64,000 nucleotides of DNA from Geothrix sp. (GTDB lineage: Bacteria; Acidobacteriota; Holophagae; Holophagales; Holophagaceae). Position numbers and translations under genes: made by a program. Under the pieces are notes generated by a model that searched no databases, had not been told where the DNA came from, and saw only the letters and a list, made by a program, of their open reading frames with translations. Of this stretch, positions 8,932-16,151 are shown in pieces; the first letter of the stretch is position 1; each line of letters opens with the position of its first letter. The stretch lies in the NCBI GenBank assembly GCA_019449415.1, contig JAGRPP010000030.1, positions 1 to 64,000 on the forward strand, written 5' to 3'.

Positions 8932-9770
8932 TTGGTTGCCCTCTTTGGGTTGCCTGCGTCCACTGTTCCATTCCCATTGTTCGCGGCCTTCAGCGTCGTC
9001 CGGACCCTGGGGTTCTTCATGAGCCCGATCCCGGCGCCATGATGCTTACCCGAGGTGAGCGTCATCACCGCGACCTCGAACACCTCCGCTGGCCACTCGG
9101 GGTCGACCTCGGTCCCCTTGACCGTGTAGTGGAGGCGGGGGCCCCACTCGCCGGGATCGGGCGACATGCAGATGATGGCGTCCGGGAGGATGCATGCATC
9201 CGGGAAGCATTGATGCCAGTGGTCCCAAAGCAACTGGACGCACTCATCGAGATCGGCCTGATTTGAAGCAAACACCATCACATGCAGGTGGGGGTGCCCC
9301 TTCCCATCCATGCCCAATTTGATTTCAAACCACCACACAAGGCCCACGCGGAACCTCAACCCGACCTTGGGGCGCTTCCATGCCTGTCGACGGATCAGGC
9401 CCCGCATGAATTCGAGCATCCGATTCACGCGAATCTCCAGCGCCCCCTGGTGGGTGGCCGTAAGCGTGATGAAGGCTGCCGCACCGGTGGGGCCCATGAT
9501 CTTGATGGCCCGTGGCCGAAACTTCGCGAAGTTGCGCTTCTGGGCCCGGGTCGAGCACTCGGGGCATATTTTCAACTTGCAGTAGAGCCGCTCGGGCTGC
9601 CGCCGCCCATCTTGTCGCGGCCGGGATGATCCGCCGCACCCGAACAGAGCCCGAGTCCAGCGAGCCTTCCAGCCCTTCAGGACTTCGGCCAGAGCTAGGC
9701 GTTTCGCCTTCAACTCCCCCCAATCTGGTGGTCGCGAGGTTGCTTTAGATTCAAGAAGAGGCCGCGCCAC
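8928..9770 (-). CDS. HUH-type rolling-circle replication initiator (Rep)
   Basis: The product is 280 aa. The three rolling-circle Rep motifs appear in order: ITLTATH (101-107), the metal-binding HUH motif HPHLHVMV (159-166), and the catalytic tyrosine motif YTVK (215-218). A CPEC zinc-like pair lies at 69-72. Such enzymes nick at a double-strand origin, remain linked to the 5' phosphate and start rolling-circle replication. Its presence inside an integrated element implies an autonomously replicating circular or single-stranded stage after excision. No origin could be identified with confidence. Confidence 0.82.
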   Translation of the reverse strand: MARPLLESKATSRPPDWGELKAKRLALAEVLKGWKARWTRALFGCGGSSRPRQDGRRQPERLYCKLKICPECSTRAQKRNFAKFRPRAIKIMGPTGAAAFITLTATHQGALEIRVNRMLEFMRGLIRRQAWKRPKVGLRFRVGLVWWFEIKLGMDGKGHPHLHVMVFASNQADLDECVQLLWDHWHQCFPDACILPDAIICMSPDPGEWGPRLHYTVKGTEVDPEWPAEVFEVAVMTLTSGKHHGAGIGLMKNPRVRTTLKAANNGNGTVDAGNPKRATK

Positions 9771-9785
9771 AGCGCACCCCAGGAG

Positions 9786-10010
9786 CTACTTGCTACCTGA
9801 AGCGCCAGACGCCTCCCGAATAGGAAGAGCCGTCAACCATCGCTGGGCCTCGTCCAGAGCGACCAGGCTGCGCCTCCCCGCCTTTCTGACGCGAAGGCGG
9901 CCCTCCGAAATTTCGAGGTAGACCTGAGCCTTGCTCAAGCTCGTCATGGTCGCGAACTCCTCGATGGAGTAGCTCAGCTTGGGAAGGGGCTCGGCGTGTG
10001 GCATGTTCAC
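9786..10010 (-). CDS. Excisionase-like HTH protein (74 aa)
   Basis: Residues ~13-60 match the small MerR/Xis-type winged helix: SIEEFATMTSL, a turn, then AQVYLEISEGRL and a basic KAGRRSLVALDEAQRWL. These proteins bend att DNA and steer integrase toward excision, or act as small regulators. It lies between rep and the 328-aa gene on the same strand as the integrase, as expected for Xis. A plain transcription regulator (AlpA-like) is the alternative. Confidence 0.7.
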   Translation of the reverse strand: MNMPHAEPLPKLSYSIEEFATMTSLSKAQVYLEISEGRLRVRKAGRRSLVALDEAQRWLTALPIREASGASGSK

Positions 10011-10104
10011 CTCGGATAGGTCCGTATGGACAGACCAAGGTTCAGGGGCTCAAGGCCCTGTCGGCAGCCCCCGCACCCCTCACAATCTCGAAGGGGGTGC
10101 GCGC

Positions 10105-11091
10105 CTATTTCTCCTTAGATCGAGTAGTCGTCTTGCTTTTCGAGGATTTCTTGCGCGCCCCCGACGTGCTTTCCCCCTGCCCTCTTCGGTTCGGTAGTTT
10201 GATGCCGGCCAACCCTTGCAGAACCAACTCCCGCTTCGCCTCCGGGACGCGAGCGAGTGGAGTCCCCACGCAGGACCCAACCATGCGCCACCAGCGCCTG
10301 GCCCGGGTGGAGTGGTCTCTGCCCCAGGACGAGGGCACGTCCTCGTTGGTCGCGGCTTCCTGAAGTAGACGAGCTACATCTGTCAGGCGGGCCAGTTTCT
10401 TCATCGGGCCAAGGATCCGGGTGCAGTCCTCGAACAGATCCAAGTCCGGCGTCCGCCCGGTCCTCGCCTGACGAATGGACTTGGCCCCCATGACGTCGGG
10501 GTCGGCCATCTCTGCCTCGATACCATCGACAGCCAGCTTGGCCAGTGTCTCCAGTGCGGCCAGTCGCCGGACGAGGCCATTCGGAGATTTGCGGCTATCT
10601 GGAGGGCGCGCTTCGAAGACTTCCCGATCCCACCCCAACGGCCTGTCTAGGCCGCCTAGACCTTGGCGCTCGACCAGACGGGTCAGTTCCTCCCGCCCCT
10701 CCGGGATCTCGCCGAGACGATCGAGGGCCGCTGGAGGGGCATGTCTCAACAACCCCAACAGGTGCGCTGTCGCAGCGCCAATCCCCGAAAGCGCCCCACG
10801 CACTTCCCTGTATCTCCCCAGCCGTGCCTCATCTTCCAGGCGTTCGAGATGCTGGTCCAGTGCCTCCCGTAGGCGAATTCGCAGAGCAACTTGGGCCTCA
10901 GTCGTGGCCTTGTCCTTCAGCACCATCGAGACGGCCTTCTCTACGAGAGAGTCTTGTCGACAGAATTCGTCTTCCCGGGCAACCGCAGCCTCCGGATTCA
11001 TGGGGATGGTCTTGAGGATGCGGAGCGCCTTCGTGCCGGGCCAACGGCCTTTCACCTGTCCCTTCGGTTTATTCATCAGGCTCTCCGGCAT
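10105..11091 (-). CDS. Unknown island protein (328 aa) with basic tail
   Basis: No family is recognised. The protein is mostly helical and charged, with no signal peptide or membrane segment. The last ~30 residues are rich in Ser, Lys and Arg, suggesting nucleic-acid contact. It lies between the excisionase-like gene and the integrase, all on the - strand, so it belongs to the core mobility or replication module rather than the cargo. An internal start (M at residue 6) is possible. Confidence 0.5.
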   Translation of the reverse strand: MPESLMNKPKGQVKGRWPGTKALRILKTIPMNPEAAVAREDEFCRQDSLVEKAVSMVLKDKATTEAQVALRIRLREALDQHLERLEDEARLGRYREVRGALSGIGAATAHLLGLLRHAPPAALDRLGEIPEGREELTRLVERQGLGGLDRPLGWDREVFEARPPDSRKSPNGLVRRLAALETLAKLAVDGIEAEMADPDVMGAKSIRQARTGRTPDLDLFEDCTRILGPMKKLARLTDVARLLQEAATNEDVPSSWGRDHSTRARRWWRMVGSCVGTPLARVPEAKRELVLQGLAGIKLPNRRGQGESTSGARKKSSKSKTTTRSKEK

Positions 11092-11120
11092 CTGTTATGG
11101 CCGAAATTCATGCACGATCA

Positions 11121-12506
11121 TCAAGCCAATTTGGACTTGCCCTTCAACGGTGCGACGCCATCCGGCTCAAAGATGCCCAACTCCGGCGAGAGTTTGGCGA
11201 TAGCGTCCGCCAGGGCCGAGGGGGCGAGGTGCCCATAATGCTTCTCAACCATGCGAGTGTCTGAGTGGCCGAGTTGGGCGGCGACATAGGCCAGGGGCAC
11301 ACCTGCGTTCACGAGGAACGAGGCGTAGGTATGCCTCAGTTCATGGAAGGTCATCGGCTCCAGCTTGGCCTTCTTGCAGGCGGCGTTCATGAACCGGAAC
11401 TGCTCGGACTTGGTCCAGGCCCGGATGACTTTCCCGGCCCGCCAGTTCCGGGTGGCGTATGCCTCCCGGAGGAACATCGGCTCATCGGTCGGGCGTCCCG
11501 CCGTCAAGGACTCGAAGAAGGCGCGACCCTCAGCGGTCAGGACGATATGCCTGGACTTGCCGCCATCCCGCCCTTTCCCCCTGAGGATGAAGATGGTGCC
11601 CTTCCCGCCGGCTCCCTCCGGGCTGAAATCCTTAACGAGGAGGGTGCCCAACTCCCCGTAGCGGGCTCCCGTGAACAGGGCCCCTCGCACCAGCCGACGG
11701 AAATCCTCCGGACAGGCATTCACCAAGCGCTGGACCTCCAAGGTGTTCAAGAATCGGTCCCGAGCCCTATCGACCCCTTTGAAGGGTTTGGCCTCCCGCC
11801 AGGCGTCACCTGAGGCCAAGGCCCGCCCCCGCCGTTTGGCGTGGTTCAGCGCGGCCTTGAGGATGGTGAGAACGCGATTTGAAGATGCCTTACGAGCGCG
11901 CTCGGCCTCGCTCGAGAGAGGTGCAGGAGGGGCCTGCTCCATTTTCTTGACCTTCTTCGGCACGGGCCGAGGCCGGGCGCTCTGGCGGACCTTGGCGGCC
12001 GATTTCGCCAATGCATGGTGCCACTTCTCAATTCGGGCCTGGGTGAGCTTCGCGACCTCCACTTCTCCCAGCTCGGGCAGGATGTGAAGCCTGGCCGCGC
12101 ACTCCATGCGATCCACGCGCCTCAACCCTCGACGATCACAGTCCTTCAGGTAATCGACTAGGGCATCGGCCACGGTATAAGGGCCCGTGCGAACCTCCTC
12201 CCCCACGGCCAAGGTGAGGGCCACCCCGAACCACTCCCGTGCCTTGGTCTGGGCCTGGGCAAAACTCAGCACTGCCACCCCATCCGGGTCCGCATGGTCG
12301 TCTGCGGCCCCCAAGCTCTTGTAGAGCTGCTTCTGCGGATGATCCGGCAGGTAGAGCCGGGCAATCCAGGTTCCACCCTTGGCCCCGCGCCGATACCCCA
12401 GGGCCCGACCTGTCTCCAGGGTCAGCCAGTAGGGCTCACGACGCGCCCCCAGCTTGGCCCGCTGGGTCCTGTTCACGATCCGGCCATCATGCTTAACCTG
12501 GGCCAT
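11121..12506 (-). CDS. int: Tyrosine site-specific integrase (461 aa)
   Basis: The catalytic set is complete: Arg282 in TGARYGEL, His388-x-x-Arg391 in HELRH, His414 in QLGHSD and nucleophile Tyr424 in EKHYGH. The N-terminal ~200 residues hold arm-binding and core-binding domains with an Arg/Lys/Pro-rich linker at ~172-205. ATG 12506 has GGAGG just upstream. The gene is the last of the island, directly inside attR, and the paired ATACGGAAA motif lies 16-37 bases upstream of the start. The enzyme presumably recombines attP with the 3' half of tRNA-Glu. Confidence 0.93.
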   Translation of the reverse strand: MAQVKHDGRIVNRTQRAKLGARREPYWLTLETGRALGYRRGAKGGTWIARLYLPDHPQKQLYKSLGAADDHADPDGVAVLSFAQAQTKAREWFGVALTLAVGEEVRTGPYTVADALVDYLKDCDRRGLRRVDRMECAARLHILPELGEVEVAKLTQARIEKWHHALAKSAAKVRQSARPRPVPKKVKKMEQAPPAPLSSEAERARKASSNRVLTILKAALNHAKRRGRALASGDAWREAKPFKGVDRARDRFLNTLEVQRLVNACPEDFRRLVRGALFTGARYGELGTLLVKDFSPEGAGGKGTIFILRGKGRDGGKSRHIVLTAEGRAFFESLTAGRPTDEPMFLREAYATRNWRAGKVIRAWTKSEQFRFMNAACKKAKLEPMTFHELRHTYASFLVNAGVPLAYVAAQLGHSDTRMVEKHYGHLAPSALADAIAKLSPELGIFEPDGVAPLKGKSKLA

Positions 12507-12521
12507 CCCCCGCCTCCAGTT

Positions 12522-12543
12522 TCATACGGAAAATATACGGAAA
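12522..12543 (+). repeat. Right paired ATACGGAAA motif
   Basis: This 22-bp block is identical to 209-230, with repeats at 12524-12532 and 12535-12543. It sits directly upstream of the integrase, so binding here could also repress int. Either arm-site or operator use would fit. Confidence 0.65.
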
Positions 12544-12651
12544 ACACCCCCCTGGACGCTAGTGAATCTAGGTTGATCATGAAACCATGTTTTTCAATGA
12601 TTTCTGACAGTTGAGATTCCAGGCAACTCGACCAAACAATCTGAATTTTTG

Positions 12652-12696
12652 CTTTCACGGCGATAACACGGGTTCAAATCCCGTTAGCCCTACCAG
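12652..12696 (+). repeat. attR: right copy of the tRNA-Glu 3' half
   Basis: It matches 98-142 except A at 12663 for G at 109. It has no 5' tRNA half and is therefore not a tRNA gene. The A is on the element side of the crossover, so the circular element's attP presumably carries A, and strand exchange lies 3' of this base. Confidence 0.92.
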
Positions 12697-12712
12697 AGCA
12701 ATAACAGCACTT

Positions 12713-12739
12713 AGAAGCCGGAGCGACCCTCCAGCTTCT
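12713..12739 (+). terminator. Displaced original tRNA-Glu terminator
   Basis: Stem AGAAGC/GCTTCT plus GGA/TCC with one mismatch, followed by TCTTTATTT. It lies 17 bases beyond attR at the position the tRNA terminator would occupy without the island. Confidence 0.7.
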
Positions 12740-13198
12740 TCTTTATTTATGTGCTGCCTCACATTTTTGCCTCACAAATGGTTAAACGGGCGTCCCCAAG
12801 CGAAGACACGGATGCCCGTGGCGGCTCTATCTCAGGCCTCCGACCCATCGCAGACCCTTGTCTGGCCTGTATCTTGGCGATTCGAGCGATTCTCAGGACC
12901 GTCTCCATGTTCCCAGAGCTTCTTTCTGGATTCGAATAGTGGCGGGAATCCTGTCGGTAGTTCGCTGACTGGGCGGATCTGCACCATCTTGGGCGACTGA
13001 ATTCCAGGCACTCCCGACCAGGCGATTCCTGTTCGGAACTCGACATGCCCCCACTGCTTCCAGTCATTCCCTGGGTGAAGTTGCCCGTATCGGCTGATTG
13101 CTACCTGCACGGAAGACCTGGGGCATCCCACGGACATTTTCTGTCCAAACCGGTGTGGCAGGATGGTCTGGAACCAAGTCTGTCCTTGAGATGCCTGC
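12740..13198. other. Gene-free scar between attR and addB
   Basis: About 460 bases with no convincing gene and a lower GC content than the neighbours. Short open frames on both strands have no recognisable domain and no good ribosome-binding site. It contains a direct repeat TGCCTCACA at 12755-12763 and 12768-12776. It may be a decayed trace of an earlier insertion at the same tRNA. The addB promoter should also lie here, but no clear one is visible. Confidence 0.5.
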
Positions 13199-16150
13199 AT
13201 GAGCTACGACCCCTTTGATGGCGTGCTGCTGAACGATCCCCGACCGCCCGTGTCGGGTGCCGTCAGCCTCATGCTGCATCTGCGGGTGGCGCGAAGGCTG
13301 GCCAAGGCCCAGGGACGCCCCGCGGGTCCCAGTCTGGAGGCGCTGAAGGCACGTGCCCAGGCCTGCCGGGAGCTGCTGGCGCAAGGCCTACAGCCAGCCA
13401 CCCTGCGGCACTTGCAGGCATACGGGCTGGACCTCGGCCAGCCCAAGAGCGCCCATAGCCTGGCCAGCGTGCTCGCTCACATGGAGGCCTACCTCAAGGA
13501 GGTGGAAGCGGGCGGCTACCTGGAGCCGGACCTGACCCTCTGGCAGGCCGTAGACATGGAACTGGCCGGGAAGCGGGGGCTCTGGATCGAGCGAACCGAG
13601 GCCGATGGGCCGCTGGAGGCTGGGCTACGGGATCTGGTGCCCTCGCGCCTGCGGGCCCTGGCCTGCGCGCCGGGCTTGGGTGGTGCCACGTTCCGGTTGG
13701 CGGCCCAGAAGGGCGGCGAGGCTTCCGGCCTCTTTGGCAGCGCCCAGCCCCTGGTGGCCTGGTTCCTCGATGGACTCGAAGCCCATGGCGAGGGCCTCCC
13801 CAACGACCTCGACCTTTCTGAGCCGGAGGGCTGGGGAACGGCGCCCTGGTCACCCGCGCTGGAGACCCTGTTCGAGGGACCGCTGGATCTCAAGGACCAT
13901 GCGGACACATTTCAGAGGGGGCTCGTCGAAGGCCCGCTCGACCTGCTACGCCATGCCATCGAGCAGGTTTGCGTCTGGCTGGATGCGGGCATTCCCCCGG
14001 CTGAAATCACCCTCATCCATCCCGAACCTCAGGCCGTGGCCGCCTTCCTGGCACCCCTGCTCGCAGAAGAATGCGTGGCGCTCCATGTGCGCGGCGGTCT
14101 GCTGCCCCTCCTCGCCAGCGAAGCCTGGAGTCCGCTCTGGACCCTGCTCATGGGCGTGCAGCGGCTGGACCCCTGCGCCGTGTCCGCCGGGCTCCGCGCA
14201 TCCAGGCGCGACGACCTCCGCCACTGGGCGGATGCCCTTGCCCTCGCCGATCAAAGCGGGACGCTCGCGTTTGAAGGCAGCTTCATGCACCTGCGGGACC
14301 GCGTGAAGGAATACGCCCTGGGCATCTGGCAGGAACTGACCGAACTGCGGGGCACCACCCTGACCGCCCACCGGTGGGCCGAGCGCCTGGAAGCCCTGGC
14401 CACCACCCTGCGGCTGCCCATGGATCCCGACGACTTCTATTCGCCGCTGGGCCTCCTCAAGGAAGCCTGGGGCAACGAGACTTGGACCTTCGCCGACATG
14501 CTCCTGGCGTTGGAAGCCTTCCTGGATGCGGCGCGCAGCAGCGAGATCCCCCGAGCCGTCGAGGGTCTGCGCCTGGTGACTCCCAGCACGATCCTCGACG
14601 ACTGGAGCGGCGCCCGCGCCACCCTGATCCTCGACCTTTCCGAAGGTGCGTGGCCCAGCCGCCCTGCCGAGAACCCCGACCTGGACGGCGATCGCAAGGC
14701 CGCCATCAATCGCGCGCTGCTCGCCTGGAGCCAGGCCGAGCCGTCAGCGCTCTTCCCCCCTGCCCTGCAGCGGTTCTGGCTGCCCCGCAGCGAACACGGC
14801 GACCAGATTCCCCGCGCCTTCCAACGAGAGGCCTACGCCTTCAACAAGGTGCTGGCCATGACCCGCGAGCGCCTGGTGGTGCTCAGCCCCGCCCAGGATG
14901 AAGATGGCCGCATGACCTCCCAGGGGCCCTTCTGGACGGCGCTGGAAGGCGCGGCCCCCTGGCGGGCTGAAGCCGCCCTTCACAGCCGCCTGCGCTGGCG
15001 CTGGGAAGGGCACGACCAATCCCCTCACCAGCAGGCCCGGGCCACCGCCGCCCAGGCCCGTCCGGGCAGCGAGGCGCTACTGGCGGAAGCGCCCGCTTTC
15101 GACCTTGCCCCGGGACTCCGCGCCGCCTGGCTCAAGGGGCAGGCAAGCGCCAGTCCCACGGCGCTCGAAGGCCTCGCAAAGTGCCCCTTCCGTTCTTTCG
15201 CGGAGCGCGTCTGGGGCCTGCAGACCTTCGATGCGCGTACCCGGATGTCCATGGCCGTGGGCATCCTCGTCCACCACATCATGGAAGAGGCCCTGATTCC
15301 CTTCGTAGGCATGGAGGAGTGGCCTGCCGCCTTCCAGACGGCGCTGGGGCTGGGTCCTGAGGCCGGAGCCGATGACCTCATCCCCCACTTGCAAATCCTC
15401 TGGCTGGATAACCAGGACCAGTGGCTGAAGGAACTGGACCGCCACATCCCACAGGAGCAGTGGCCCCAGGCTGTGTTGCGTCTGGAATCCCTGCTACCCA
15501 ACCTCGCGGCTGCCCTGATTCGAGACATTCAGGCCGAGGCCCCCGACAAGGGGGAAATCGGATTGCTCCATCCAGCGCGTCAGTCCGCGCCGAAAACCAA
15601 GAAGGCGGCAGCGCCCCCACCGGAGACTTGGCACCGAACGCTCCTGGCACTCGAGGGCACCCTGGGTCCGGTGGCAATGGATCTGGGTGAAGGGCGCAAC
15701 CTCCTCGTGAGCGGCAATGTCGATCGCATTGAGCGCTGGACCAGTGACAGCCTCTCCTTCCTGCGGGTGGTGGACTACAAGACCTCGAAGGAGACCTACC
15801 TCAAGGCCTACGCTGAGGACGACGCACCCTTTGCGTCTCACCTCCAGACTCCGCTCTACATGCTCCTCGCGGAGCATGTCTACCCGGGCGAACGTGCCAC
15901 GGCGGTTCTCTTCCCTCTTCGTGACGAGGAGCCAAAGCCCTTCACCAAGCATCTCGTTACCCTGGCCGAGGCAGGGCCCGACAGGGTCTGGCGTCAGCGG
16001 CTACTGACGAACCTCGCCCACTTCGACGCGCGGCTGGAGTCGGGGGATTTCCCGCCGACTCCCGGCGAGCATTGCAGCCAATGTCAGTTGGCGGCCCTAT
16101 GCGGGCGGCCAGTGGACGTGACCGTCGAGACCGATGGAGAGGGGGACTGA
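13199..16150 (+). CDS. addB: AddB-like helicase-nuclease subunit
   Basis: A 983-aa protein of the AddB/RexB type. The N-terminal two thirds are helicase-like but lack a Walker A, as is common for AddB-like subunits of this kind. The C-terminal PD-(D/E)xK nuclease shows GILVHHIMEE, then DRIE and VVDYKTSK (~840-860) and QTPLYMLL. Cysteines in KCPFRSF (~660) and HCSQCQLAALC near the end form the typical 4Fe-4S C...CxxCx5C pattern. With AddA it processes double-strand breaks to Chi-like sites for RecA. The gene overlaps the addA region by a few bases. No strong ribosome-binding site precedes ATG 13199, so the start is uncertain. Confidence 0.85.
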   Translation: MSYDPFDGVLLNDPRPPVSGAVSLMLHLRVARRLAKAQGRPAGPSLEALKARAQACRELLAQGLQPATLRHLQAYGLDLGQPKSAHSLASVLAHMEAYLKEVEAGGYLEPDLTLWQAVDMELAGKRGLWIERTEADGPLEAGLRDLVPSRLRALACAPGLGGATFRLAAQKGGEASGLFGSAQPLVAWFLDGLEAHGEGLPNDLDLSEPEGWGTAPWSPALETLFEGPLDLKDHADTFQRGLVEGPLDLLRHAIEQVCVWLDAGIPPAEITLIHPEPQAVAAFLAPLLAEECVALHVRGGLLPLLASEAWSPLWTLLMGVQRLDPCAVSAGLRASRRDDLRHWADALALADQSGTLAFEGSFMHLRDRVKEYALGIWQELTELRGTTLTAHRWAERLEALATTLRLPMDPDDFYSPLGLLKEAWGNETWTFADMLLALEAFLDAARSSEIPRAVEGLRLVTPSTILDDWSGARATLILDLSEGAWPSRPAENPDLDGDRKAAINRALLAWSQAEPSALFPPALQRFWLPRSEHGDQIPRAFQREAYAFNKVLAMTRERLVVLSPAQDEDGRMTSQGPFWTALEGAAPWRAEAALHSRLRWRWEGHDQSPHQQARATAAQARPGSEALLAEAPAFDLAPGLRAAWLKGQASASPTALEGLAKCPFRSFAERVWGLQTFDARTRMSMAVGILVHHIMEEALIPFVGMEEWPAAFQTALGLGPEAGADDLIPHLQILWLDNQDQWLKELDRHIPQEQWPQAVLRLESLLPNLAAALIRDIQAEAPDKGEIGLLHPARQSAPKTKKAAAPPPETWHRTLLALEGTLGPVAMDLGEGRNLLVSGNVDRIERWTSDSLSFLRVVDYKTSKETYLKAYAEDDAPFASHLQTPLYMLLAEHVYPGERATAVLFPLRDEEPKPFTKHLVTLAEAGPDRVWRQRLLTNLAHFDARLESGDFPPTPGEHCSQCQLAALCGRPVDVTVETDGEGD

Positions 16151-16151
16151 C

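Larger units (their letters stand above)
98..12696. mobile_element. 12.55-kb integrative island in tRNA-Glu(UUC)
   Basis: The element is delimited by a 45-bp direct repeat of the tRNA 3' half and carries its own tyrosine integrase next to the right end. The left arm (+ strand) encodes a small HTH protein, a Nudix-like protein and type III Mod and Res. The right arm (- strand) encodes a 116-aa HTH protein, an HUH Rep, an excisionase-like protein, a 328-aa unknown and the integrase. The two arms converge at 8515-8580. An identical 22-bp motif containing two ATACGGAAA copies lies near both ends. There are no phage structural genes and no conjugation genes, so it is either an integrating plasmid-like element or a satellite that depends on a helper for transfer. 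Confidence 0.9.

Noticed and set aside
12652-12696. Possible third tRNA-Glu gene
   Set aside because: Only the 3' half from the anticodon loop is present, with a mismatch in the anticodon stem; it is attR.
98-12696. Prophage interpretation of the island
   Set aside because: No capsid, tail, portal or clear terminase genes are present.
12832-13200. 122-aa open frame on the - strand before addB
   Set aside because: No domain, no good ribosome-binding site, and it runs into the addB start; treated as non-coding scar.
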